DNA of 64,000 bases from Deltaproteobacteria bacterium (lineage in GTDB: Bacteria; Desulfobacterota; Syntrophobacteria; Syntrophobacterales; Syntrophobacteraceae). The stretch lies in contig JAJXYD010000001.1 of the NCBI GenBank assembly GCA_021780695.1, forward strand, positions 124,001 to 188,000. Reading direction: 5' to 3'. Below the pieces are notes generated by a model. It had not been told where the DNA came from and ran no database searches. It worked only from the letters and a program-made list of their open reading frames with translations. Within the stretch, counting starts at the first letter, position 1, and each line of letters opens with the position of its first letter. This document shows, piece after piece, positions 1 to 7,367 of this stretch. A program made the position numbers and the translations under genes.

Positions 1-204
1 CTTGCCGGAGATGCCAGGACCAGCCCGGTCCCGGAATCTGAATTTCCCTATGAAGAGTGTGTGGCCGCAAGCAGCGACAGTGCGGTCATCGACGCTGCCC
101 GGCGATGGACGGATTTGGCTTGCCTTGTCATCGACTATTTTGGCGCCCCTGAAATTGTGGCGGACTTTTCAGAATTGGTGCTCACGAAAATCAGAAACGT
201 TTGA
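1..204 (+). CDS. C-terminal fragment of an unrecognised protein (5' end outside window)
   Basis: An open frame enters from the left edge and runs for 67 codons to a TGA at 202-204. It ends just before the Shine-Dalgarno sequence of the next gene, which suggests one operon with tex. The tail is acidic then hydrophobic (it contains AARRWTDLACLVIDYFGAPE) and shows no motif I recognise. Being open to the edge, close-coupled to tex and of natural composition supports coding. The function cannot be judged from this piece. Confidence 0.55.
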   Translation, partial: LAGDARTSPVPESEFPYEECVAASSDSAVIDAARRWTDLACLVIDYFGAPEIVADFSELVLTKIRNV

Positions 205-224
205 CCCGGACTGGAGAAATAGGC

Positions 225-2522
225 ATGAACCAGGATCATCTCGATTCAATTTCCCGTGAAATGGGGCTACAGCCCTGCCAGGTCCGGGCAACGGCCGCCC
301 TGCTCGAAGAGGGCGCCACAGTACCGTTTATTGCAAGGTATCGTAAGGAGGCTACGGGAACTCTGGATGAGACGCTCGTCTCGGCCATCCGCGACCGGAT
401 GGCACAGCTGGATGTGCTTGATAAACGCAGGGGCGCGGTCCTCAAATCGCTTCGCGAACAGCAGAAATTGAGCGATCAGTTGGAAGAGCGACTTCTTGGA
501 GCTGCAACGCTTGCAGAAATTGAAGACATCTACCTGCCCTTCCGGCCCAAGCGCAGAACACGGGCTGCGATTGCCAGGCAAAAAGGGCTGGAGAAACTTG
601 CCCTGGTCCTTTTCGAACAGGACCAGGGGATCGATCCGGCGGAGCTGGCCCAAAGCTTTGCAAGCGGGGAAAAGGGGGTGGCTTCGGCTGAAGAGGCCCT
701 TTCGGGCGCGCGCGACATTATTGCCGAGTGGGTAAACGAAAACGCTCAATGCCGCTTGAAGCTTCGGGAGCTTTTTTTTACAAAGGCAATGTTGCGATCC
801 AGGGTTTGTTCGGGCAAAGAAGCCGAGGGGATTCAATATAGGGACTATTACGACAAGGAAGAACCCGTCGCGGCAATGCCCTCCCATAGAATTCTGGCGG
901 TTCGGCGCGGAGAAAGGGAAGGTTTTCTTGCGATAAGAATCGAGCCTGCCGAAAAAGAGGCTGTCGATATACTTGAAGGTCTTTTCCTAAAAAACAGTTC
1001 GCCCTCGTCTGTCCATGTGCGTATGGCGGTACGTGACAGCTACAAGAGGCTGATTTTGCCTTCCCTTCAAACCGAGATCGAAAACGAATCCAAATTGCGT
1101 GCGGACAAGGAAGCCATCCAGGTCTTTGCGGAAAACTTACGCAATCTTCTCATGGCTCCCCCTCTTGGATTTAAAAAAGTCATGGCCCTGGACCCAGGTT
1201 TTCGCACAGGGTGCAAACTGGTCTGCCTGGACCCCCAGGGAAAACTCCTCCATACCGAAATCATTTATCCGCATACGGGGGCGGAGAGTGCAAAAAAGGC
1301 GGGCGGGCGGGTAAGAGCCCTTGTCAGGGAATTTGCCACCCAGGCCATTGCCATTGGAAACGGCACCGCGGGCAGAGAAACCGAGTCTTTTATCCGCAAT
1401 CTCGGGCTGCCTCAGCAAATACAGGTGATAATGGTCGATGAAAGCGGTGCTTCGATCTACTCGGCCTCCAATGTGGCGCGCGAAGAGTTTCCCGACTTCG
1501 ATCTCACCGTGCGCGGTGCGGTATCGATAGGAAGGCGTTTGATCGATCCTCTTGCGGAGTTGGTAAAAATAGAGCCAAAATCGATCGGGGTGGGACAATA
1601 CCAGCATGATGTCGATCAGGCCGAGTTGAAAAAAAGCCTTGACGATGTTGTTGCAAGTTGTGTCAACGCGGTGGGAGTCGAGGTGAATTCAGCCAGCCCG
1701 CAGCTTCTGGCCTATGTTTCCGGGCTTGGTCCCCAGCTTGCCGCCAACATCGTCGCTCACAGGGAAAACAATGGCCCCTTTGGAAGACGAGAGGAGTTAA
1801 AAAAAGTTAGCCGCCTTGGACCCCGCGCCTTCGAGCAATCGGCGGGTTTTTTGCGTATCCGCGGGGGGCAAAATCCCCTGGATGCAAGCGGTGTCCACCC
1901 GGAATCCTACGCGATCGTAGAGAAGATGGCCGGCGATCTTGGCTGCTCGGTAGCCGACCTGATAGGTGAGTCCTCCGTTAGAGAAAAAATCGATCCGGCG
2001 AGGTATATAACGGCAAAGACCGGTATTCCGACCCTTGTCGACATATTGAGCGAACTGGCCAAACCGGGGAGAGACCCCCGCAAATCTTTCGAATATTTTG
2101 CCTTTGGGGCCGGAGTGGAAAAGTTGACCGACTTGCACGCCGGCATGAAACTGCCCGGAATAGTAACAAACGTGACTGCCTTCGGAGCTTTTGTCGATAT
2201 AGGAGTCCACAGAGACGGCCTTGTTCACGTAAGTGAACTCTCCGATCGATTCGTAAAGGATCCCGCACAGGTGGTAGTGGTCCATCAGAAGGTGTGGGTT
2301 ACCATCCTGGAGGTTGACCTGGAAAGAGGGCGAGTATCGCTCAGCATGAAATCCGGGGGTGCTGCGGCCTCGGGCGGCGCCGGTGAGACAGGTCAAGGGA
2401 GCCGGGCTTTGATAAAGGAAGACTTTTGCCGATCCTTGCCCCAGGGCGCCAAAACGGCTGCGTCAAGGCGCAAGGAAAGTTTCAATAATCCTTTTGAAAA
2501 AGCATTCAAAAAACAGGATTAG
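225..2522 (+). CDS. tex: Tex/YhgF-family RNA-binding transcription accessory protein
   Basis: This 765-residue protein has the full Tex layout: an N-terminal helical region with the conserved stretch ATVPFIARYRKEATG (about residues 36-50), a YqgF/RNase H-like domain around residues 320-450 (VMALDPGFRTGCKL), tandem helix-hairpin-helix motifs near residues 490-600, and a C-terminal S1 RNA-binding domain around residues 640-710 (FGAFVDIGVHRDGLVHVSELSD). Tex proteins are cytoplasmic, bind RNA and are linked to transcription. Length matches the family (about 770). I chose the ATG at 225, eight bases after GGAG, over the longer frame from 201 because it begins at the usual Tex N terminus and leaves the upstream gene intact. 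A hydrophilic tail follows the S1 domain. Confidence 0.95.
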   Translation: MNQDHLDSISREMGLQPCQVRATAALLEEGATVPFIARYRKEATGTLDETLVSAIRDRMAQLDVLDKRRGAVLKSLREQQKLSDQLEERLLGAATLAEIEDIYLPFRPKRRTRAAIARQKGLEKLALVLFEQDQGIDPAELAQSFASGEKGVASAEEALSGARDIIAEWVNENAQCRLKLRELFFTKAMLRSRVCSGKEAEGIQYRDYYDKEEPVAAMPSHRILAVRRGEREGFLAIRIEPAEKEAVDILEGLFLKNSSPSSVHVRMAVRDSYKRLILPSLQTEIENESKLRADKEAIQVFAENLRNLLMAPPLGFKKVMALDPGFRTGCKLVCLDPQGKLLHTEIIYPHTGAESAKKAGGRVRALVREFATQAIAIGNGTAGRETESFIRNLGLPQQIQVIMVDESGASIYSASNVAREEFPDFDLTVRGAVSIGRRLIDPLAELVKIEPKSIGVGQYQHDVDQAELKKSLDDVVASCVNAVGVEVNSASPQLLAYVSGLGPQLAANIVAHRENNGPFGRREELKKVSRLGPRAFEQSAGFLRIRGGQNPLDASGVHPESYAIVEKMAGDLGCSVADLIGESSVREKIDPARYITAKTGIPTLVDILSELAKPGRDPRKSFEYFAFGAGVEKLTDLHAGMKLPGIVTNVTAFGAFVDIGVHRDGLVHVSELSDRFVKDPAQVVVVHQKVWVTILEVDLERGRVSLSMKSGGAAASGGAGETGQGSRALIKEDFCRSLPQGAKTAASRRKESFNNPFEKAFKKQD

Positions 2523-2651
2523 ATCCCGATGCGGATGCGAACGTTCCAAGCATCAGTGGAAACGAGTTTCTTGAGGCCAAATCTAACTTATTGATTTTTC
2601 AATGGCAATTGAGGCTTAACGGATTAAGGGCGAGCGTTTGTCCGGCAGTCG

Positions 2652-2679
2652 TTGAAAATATCTTCAGCTGTGCTATATT
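2652..2679 (+). promoter_or_regulatory. Probable sigma-70 promoter
   Basis: TTGAAA at 2652-2657 and TATATT at 2674-2679 are separated by 16 bases, a good match to the vegetative consensus. The site lies about 80 bases upstream of the Lys-rich exported protein start at 2760 and after the end of tex. Confidence 0.55.
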
Positions 2680-2759
2680 GCGCTGCGCCTAATAAAAACG
2701 AATGGAATTGAAATCCTTAGCCGATAGTGCAGAAAAGGTTTTCAGACAGAGGAGATTCC

Positions 2760-3608
2760 ATGAGACGTCGTAATATGGGTATTTTGGCTGCCCTGGTTGC
2801 ATTACCGCTTATTTTTGCCCCGGGCTGCTTTGCCGCCGATGCGGGACAGACTCCCGGCGCTCAAAGTCAGGGGCAGGTCCAGGCGCCTGCGCCGGCGCAA
2901 ACTCCGGGGTCAGGCCAAAATCAGGGGCAGGTCAACAATAAAGTTCGTGAACTCCAGGAACAGTATAAAAACCTGTTAAAGCACGAGTACAATCCTTCCA
3001 ACTATCATCCGAAGACAACCGGTGAGCCATCGTTTAACAAACCGGGCTGGTTGAATCATTCCAAGAAGGGATCGGCAAAAAGAGTGTCGCGCTCCCATCG
3101 GGGCCACCGCTCTTATAGCGGTAAATCGAGGAAGCACAGGTCAAAAAAGGCCGGGAAGAGCTCCTTGCGGCGGCATTCGAGTAAGAAGCACGGAAACCAT
3201 GCGGTTTCAAAGAAAAAATCGCGACGGCAAAAGAGTCTGAAGCATGCTTCGCATAAGGTTTCTGCCAGGTCTTCAAAGAGAGGGGCTTCCTCCAGGCGCG
3301 CAACCGCCCGAAAATCGAGCAGGAAATCGGTAAAACGGGCCCAGCACAAAGGCTCGCGGAAGTCTTCTAAAAAAACCGTTTCAAAATCGACCAAACATTC
3401 TTCGGCCAAAAAAGCGGCTTCTTCCACGAAATCGAGACGTCATCGCGGTAAAACCGCTGGAAAGACTGCAAAAAAGGCTGGGAAAGGGCATCATTCCGCC
3501 AAAACGGCCCATACGCACAAGAGTGCGGCAAGCAAGAAAAAACCTCATGGGAAAGTCAAGGGGAAAAGTCTCAAGTCTCACAGTAAGAAAAAAAGTAAAA
3601 AAAAGTGA
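2760..3608 (+). CDS. Exported Lys/Ser/Arg/His-rich histone-tail-like protein
   Basis: Encodes 282 residues. Residues 1-30 form a signal peptide (basic MRRRNMG then a hydrophobic stretch). Cleavage could be after CFA, or at APGC as an imperfect lipobox. A Gln/Pro/Gly-rich linker follows, then a short ordinary segment (NNKVRELQEQYKNLL, predicted helix). From about residue 105 to the end the protein is almost entirely K, S, R and H, like a histone H1 tail. ATG at 2760 is preceded by GAGGAGATTCC, so the longer frame from 2727 was not used. No family recognised. A polycation exported to the periplasm or surface could bind DNA, LPS or polysaccharide; that is inference. It pairs with a second such gene just downstream. 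Confidence 0.7.
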   Translation: MRRRNMGILAALVALPLIFAPGCFAADAGQTPGAQSQGQVQAPAPAQTPGSGQNQGQVNNKVRELQEQYKNLLKHEYNPSNYHPKTTGEPSFNKPGWLNHSKKGSAKRVSRSHRGHRSYSGKSRKHRSKKAGKSSLRRHSSKKHGNHAVSKKKSRRQKSLKHASHKVSARSSKRGASSRRATARKSSRKSVKRAQHKGSRKSSKKTVSKSTKHSSAKKAASSTKSRRHRGKTAGKTAKKAGKGHHSAKTAHTHKSAASKKKPHGKVKGKSLKSHSKKKSKKK

Positions 3609-3723
3609 TTCTAAATAAATTCTTAATTTGTATATTTTAAAATTTATCCTTAAAATGTTTGCCGTGATTGTACCTTCTCTCAAAGGGACAGGATTATTTT
3701 CGTAGGAGGAAAGGAGTTTACAT

Positions 3724-4029
3724 ATGAAGGGTAAGATTCTCTCGATTGTTACCGCTGTTTTGTTTGGGGCTTCCATGGCCGTTTGTCCGATTGCAATGGC
3801 TCAGGAGCCGACCGCACCGCCTGCTACCACGGCGCCTGCCGCCACCGCTCCTGCCGAGGCTCCGGCCCATGCGCCTGTAAAAGCCAAGGCGACCAAGAAA
3901 AAGGCAAAGAAAGTAAAGCGCGTAAAGCACGCAAAGAAAGTAAAGCATGCCAAGAAAGTCAAGCATGTAAAGAAGCACGCAAAGAAGAAGGCGCCTGCAA
4001 AAAAAGCGACACCTGCAAAAACCGAATAG
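3724..4029 (+). CDS. Small exported Lys/Ala-rich histone-like protein
   Basis: Encodes 101 residues with a clear signal peptide (MKGKILSIVTAVLFGASMAV..., likely cut after AMA at about residue 26), an Ala/Pro/Thr-rich linker, then Lys-rich repeats of the type KKVKHAKKVKHVKKHAKKK, and an acidic last residue. A very strong Shine-Dalgarno sequence (AGGAGGAAAGGAG) precedes the ATG, suggesting high expression. The tail resembles histone H1/alanine-lysine-rich proteins, but the signal peptide points outside the cytoplasm. A strong terminator follows. Related in style, though not clearly in sequence, to the protein at 2760-3608. Function unknown. Confidence 0.75.
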   Translation: MKGKILSIVTAVLFGASMAVCPIAMAQEPTAPPATTAPAATAPAEAPAHAPVKAKATKKKAKKVKRVKHAKKVKHAKKVKHVKKHAKKKAPAKKATPAKTE

Positions 4030-4081
4030 TCTTGGGATGTCGACCAAGTTCCTTTGAGAGATTGTAAAAATCAGGGCTGCG

Positions 4082-4130
4082 AAAAGCCTGCCGTTTCGAT
4101 CCGTGATCGAAACGGCAGGCTTTTATTTTT
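4082..4130. terminator. Strong bidirectional intrinsic terminator
   Basis: A perfect 20-bp stem (arms 4082-4101 and 4105-4124, 3-base loop CGT) is flanked by A-runs on the left and T-runs on the right (TTATTTTT). It lies between the convergent Lys-rich protein gene and selA and can end transcription from both sides. Confidence 0.9.
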
Positions 4131-5538
4131 AGAGTGTTTCGATCAAGCGCCGTAACGCCGCCGTAATCGTCTCGGTTTGCTCGGGAGCAAGAGTGCGGAC
4201 ATCCATGATGAAATGATTGGATTCGATTCTGCCTATTATTGGAGGTTCGTTTCGACGAAGGAATTCCTCGATTCGGTTGGCGCTTAACTTTCCCGATCTG
4301 AGAGTTACCAGAAAAGTCGGCAGATCCTGTGCCGGAAGCGAGCCCCCTCCTACTTGCGAGGAGCCGGTTTGCACCTCGATACAGAGTAGATTGCCGGGGT
4401 CGGCCTGGCGAAGAGCCTGTGCAAGCAGGCTTGCGCGCCGTTTTAATTCATCGGCTGAAACGGCGATCATCCTGAGTGTTGGAATTTTCTCAATGGCCTG
4501 CCGTTCGTCTCTGTAGAGTCTAAGGGTTGACTCCAAGACGGCCAGTGTCATTTTATCGACCCTGAAGGCCCGTGTGATGGGATTTTTTTTGCATTTTTCG
4601 ATCAACTCCTTTGTGCCTGCCAGGATGCCCGCCTGGGGACCCCCAAGGAGTTTATCGCCGCTAAACGTTACCAGATCGGCGCCCGCTCGCACTGTGTCAC
4701 GCACCGTTTTCTCCGCGCGAAGTCCAAAGGGGCTGAGATCTATGAAACAGCCGCTTCCCAAATCCTCTACAACCGGCAGTCCTCGCTCTTTGCCCAGGGC
4801 TGCGAGTTCCTCAAGGCAGACTTCCGCGGTAAATCCAACGATCTGAAAATTGCTGGTGTGAACTTTCATCAGCATAGCCGTTTGGTCGGTTATCGCAGAC
4901 ACGTAGTCCCTTAGATGAGTGCGGTTGGTTGTGCCTACTTCCCTAAGGATTGCCCCGCTTGCGGCCATCACGTCGGGAATGCGGAAAGAGCCGCCGATTT
5001 CTACCAGTTGGCCTCTTGAGACCACGACTTCCCGGCCGGCGGCAAGAGTGTTTAGAGCTAAAAAAACGGCTCCGGCGTTATTGTTTACCACCAGGGCAGC
5101 CTCCGCGCCGGTAAGTTCGCAAAGGATCGCCTCGGCATGCACATATCTGGAGCCCCGCTCGCCCTTTTGGAGATCGTATTCGAGGTTGTTATAGCCGCGG
5201 CAAATAATTTGTAGTCTGGCGATCGCTTCCTCGGCAAGAAGAGAACGTCCGAGGTTTGTGTGGATAACTATCCCGGTAGCATTTACGACCGGCTGGAGAG
5301 CAAAGGCCGCCAGGCGCTGGGCGCGTTGGGCCACGCATAGCGCGATGTTCTCAGGATCTAATGAGAATGGAGCGCGCTGCAAAATATTTTTTCTGATCGT
5401 ATCGAGTTCCTCGCGTATCGCATCCAGGACAATACTGCGCGGGTAGCGTGAAAGCGCCTCTCTTACGACCTGCATTTGTAAAACGGCATCCACGCCTGGA
5501 ATTTGTTTTAGGAACTGCCTTGCTTGATTTTCTGCCAC
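4129..5538 (-). CDS. selA: L-seryl-tRNA(Sec) selenium transferase
   Basis: SelA is a PLP enzyme that converts seryl-tRNA(Sec) to selenocysteinyl-tRNA(Sec) using selenophosphate. The 469-residue protein has the family length, the N-terminal tRNA-binding region, the segment VNATGIVIHTNLGRSLL (about 85-101), and the PLP-lysine motif SGDKLLGGPQAG with K296 as Schiff-base lysine (equivalent to E. coli K295). The start is GTG with a strong GGGGAGGA upstream. SelB, SelD and the tRNA are not in this window, so the gene is separated from the common selA-selB pair. An insertion sequence lies about 95 bp upstream of its start. Its presence implies selenoproteins elsewhere in the genome. Confidence 0.97.
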   Translation of the reverse strand: MAENQARQFLKQIPGVDAVLQMQVVREALSRYPRSIVLDAIREELDTIRKNILQRAPFSLDPENIALCVAQRAQRLAAFALQPVVNATGIVIHTNLGRSLLAEEAIARLQIICRGYNNLEYDLQKGERGSRYVHAEAILCELTGAEAALVVNNNAGAVFLALNTLAAGREVVVSRGQLVEIGGSFRIPDVMAASGAILREVGTTNRTHLRDYVSAITDQTAMLMKVHTSNFQIVGFTAEVCLEELAALGKERGLPVVEDLGSGCFIDLSPFGLRAEKTVRDTVRAGADLVTFSGDKLLGGPQAGILAGTKELIEKCKKNPITRAFRVDKMTLAVLESTLRLYRDERQAIEKIPTLRMIAVSADELKRRASLLAQALRQADPGNLLCIEVQTGSSQVGGGSLPAQDLPTFLVTLRSGKLSANRIEEFLRRNEPPIIGRIESNHFIMDVRTLAPEQTETITAALRRLIETL

Positions 5539-5631
5539 AATTTTTCCTCCCCGGAACGGCCGCTGGGTATCTTTTGGCCTTTTTATATCACAGGCCCGTT
5601 TATTCGGAGAATAACATTAAGGATCAGGCTC

Positions 5632-5647
5632 CGCGGTAGATTTGAAG
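5632..5647. repeat. Target site duplication, left copy (16 bp)
   Basis: CGCGGTAGATTTGAAG occurs here and identically at 7261-7276, flanking the insertion sequence. The bases outside the two copies differ, so the duplication is exactly 16 bp. Confidence 0.9.
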
Positions 5648-5697
5648 TGTTGTCAACAAATAGAAATGTCCGGTTTTATAGCAAATGAATTGTCCGC
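5648..5697 (+). repeat. IS terminal inverted repeat, transposase 3' side
   Basis: Begins TGTTGTCAACAAATAG and contains AATGTCCG and GAATTGTCCG. It aligns over 50 bases with the complement of 7212-7260 with scattered mismatches and one gap. Confidence 0.85.
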
Positions 5698-5985
5698 TTT
5701 TAATTACGTGCCTCAAGTTTTGCAAGTTTGGTCAGCCATTCCGGTCGTCTCTGGATCGGATTTAGGAACTTGTTACGAATCCGGCCCTTTTCCCCTTCTT
5801 TGCAGGCTTTTGCCCTGGGGGGAAGCGGCGAGGACCGGCCACCGGATGCCGACCGGGAGTTCGGAGCACAAAGCGGCTTAGCGCCCGTTATGGGGGTCCC
5901 TGTGGCAGAGCGGCGTTTCCAGGGGGGACCTGTTACGGGCGCAAGCTGGTTGGTTGGGCCGAACTCCTGGTCGGCTACGACCTGA
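5698..5985. other. Non-coding 3' part of the IS
   Basis: About 290 bases between the inverted repeat and the transposase stop. Short open frames exist on the plus strand but have no Shine-Dalgarno sequence and no natural-looking product. I see no passenger gene. Confidence 0.5.
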
Positions 5986-7182
5986 CTATTGTTTGGGCAT
6001 GGCTCGCCTTTCGGCCAGAGGCCTCTTTATTTCTTCCAATTCTCCCTGCGGACTGTAGCACGCCAGCCGTCGCGGACCATGAAAGATTGCCAACCTCCCA
6101 TCAGGATAGCGATGAACCGTTACCCTGACCTTTACGTAGTGCATGCGATATTGGTCAGGGGGAATTTGGAGTTTTAAGTTCTCAAAGGAAACACAGTTAT
6201 CTTTGCCCACAACGCGTTCGTGATGTTCGCAAAGGATGTCGTCGAGGTCTTGGCCTATATAGGCTATGAACGCCGATCCCTCCTCCATGGCCGGTTGCAT
6301 GAACTCCTGGTTAAATGCCGGTAGATAAATGTCCTTCAGATACCGGTTGGCCGCCTCCATGTCTTTTATGCCCGCAAGGGCCAACTCTTTTGGAAGCCGC
6401 TCCTGATGCGTGCGAAACATCCGCTCGCAGCGTCCCCGAGCTTCGGGAGAATAAGCTGCAATCATGTGGATACCCAAGTTCTTCATGGCTCGTCCAAATT
6501 GAGTTAGATTGACCTTGTCAACTTTGCCCCCGGCCTGCGGAGTTGTCCAATAGTGACTGCCTCGATCCGTGTAGAAGGAGGAGAATAAACCTCGCTTTTC
6601 GATCACCTCCCTTACCCCCTCAAAGCTGCTAAGAGTCCCTTCCTCTTCGACAAAGAAAAGAGAGTAGTGTTCGTTGGTCGCATCGTCCATGGTTAGGATC
6701 AGATCCCATTGCACTCCCTGTACCCACTCGTGCTTGCTGCCGTCCTGGTGCAGCTTCATGCCCGGCCAGGCTGCCCTTTCCCGGCGTTTCCTATGTTTTC
6801 CACGTCCCTGTGCCTTGACAATCAATCCCTCAGCCTGGAGACGGCACTTGACCCATGTATAACTGCGTGTTCCTCCATCCTTGCGATACCAGGCATAAAA
6901 ATGCTTGGCGTTCCAGCCCTGGTGACGTTGCTTGTAATTTTCAAGCAGCTTAAAAACCTCATCAACTGGTGCTCTGCGATGTGACGGCTTAGAAAGACGC
7001 TTATCTAGCAATCCTTCAAAACCGGATTCTTCGTAACGATCAATCTGGCGCCGAAATGTCCTCTCGCACACTCCGAGCATTCGCGCTGCCTCCTCCTGAG
7101 TTAAGCGCCCTCCCTGCCAACCCCCGTAAGCCTCTTTGAAACGCATTTTCCGCACCTCCTGTAGCAACTCTGTCCGTCTCAC
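5986..7182 (-). CDS. DDE transposase, ISNCY/IS1202-like (rve integrase fold)
   Basis: Encodes 398 residues. An N-terminal helix-turn-helix (RLTQEEAARMLGVCERTFRR, about 26-45) should bind the terminal repeats. The catalytic core shows the expected acidic residues: D in LILTMDDATNEHYS, D in FYTDRGSHYW, and E in SPEARGRCERMFRTHQERLP. A C-terminal domain of about 100 residues follows. It starts at GTG with AAAGGAGG upstream inside the right end of the element. The frame is unbroken and the ends are intact, so the enzyme is probably active. It acts on its own inverted repeats. Confidence 0.93.
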   Translation of the reverse strand: MRRTELLQEVRKMRFKEAYGGWQGGRLTQEEAARMLGVCERTFRRQIDRYEESGFEGLLDKRLSKPSHRRAPVDEVFKLLENYKQRHQGWNAKHFYAWYRKDGGTRSYTWVKCRLQAEGLIVKAQGRGKHRKRRERAAWPGMKLHQDGSKHEWVQGVQWDLILTMDDATNEHYSLFFVEEEGTLSSFEGVREVIEKRGLFSSFYTDRGSHYWTTPQAGGKVDKVNLTQFGRAMKNLGIHMIAAYSPEARGRCERMFRTHQERLPKELALAGIKDMEAANRYLKDIYLPAFNQEFMQPAMEEGSAFIAYIGQDLDDILCEHHERVVGKDNCVSFENLKLQIPPDQYRMHYVKVRVTVHRYPDGRLAIFHGPRRLACYSPQGELEEIKRPLAERRAMPKQ

Positions 7183-7211
7183 AGGCCCCCTCCTTTGGAG
7201 GCCTATCTAAA

Positions 7212-7260
7212 CCGGACAATTCACGTGCTACAAGTGCGGACATTTTATTTGCTCGCTACA
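7212..7260 (-). repeat. IS terminal inverted repeat, transposase 5' side
   Basis: The complement begins TGTAGCGAGCAAATAAAATG and carries the same two TGTCCG cores as the left end. It overlaps the region where the transposase promoter should lie. Confidence 0.85.
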
Positions 7261-7276
7261 CGCGGTAGATTTGAAG
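7261..7276. repeat. Target site duplication, right copy (16 bp)
   Basis: Identical to 5632-5647. The mfd promoter elements begin about 20 bases further right. Confidence 0.9.
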
Positions 7277-7297
7277 AGGCCAGAATGCGTGAAGTTG

Positions 7298-7306
7298 TGG
7301 TATAAT
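7298..7306 (+). promoter_or_regulatory. Extended -10 promoter of mfd
   Basis: TGGTATAAT is a perfect extended -10 element (TGn plus TATAAT), about 60 bases before the mfd ATG. No good -35 box is seen at 16-18 bases upstream, which fits extended -10 promoters. The IS right end is about 37 bases upstream of it. Confidence 0.6.
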
Positions 7307-7367
7307 AAAAGTTAAAATCAATTTTTGAACCATTATTACCGGTTGCGGGGCTTTTCGGCAAAGAATA

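Larger units (their letters stand above)
5648..7260 (-). mobile_element. Complete insertion sequence (ISNCY/IS1202-like), 1613 bp
   Basis: The element is bounded by imperfect inverted repeats of about 50 bp beginning TGT and ending ACA, and by a perfect 16-bp target duplication. It holds one DDE transposase on the minus strand. Each end carries two copies of a TGTCCG core about 25 bp apart, probably two transposase-binding sites. From memory, target duplications of 15-18 bp fit the ISTde1-like branch of the IS1202 group; an ISfinder comparison would settle this. It sits between the divergent genes selA and mfd and looks intact, so insertion may be recent. Confidence 0.92.

Noticed and set aside
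4129-5538. Selenoprotein genes with in-frame TGA suggested by selA
   Set aside because: All genes in the window reach family length at their annotated stops; no truncated family with a TGA in a Cys position was seen.
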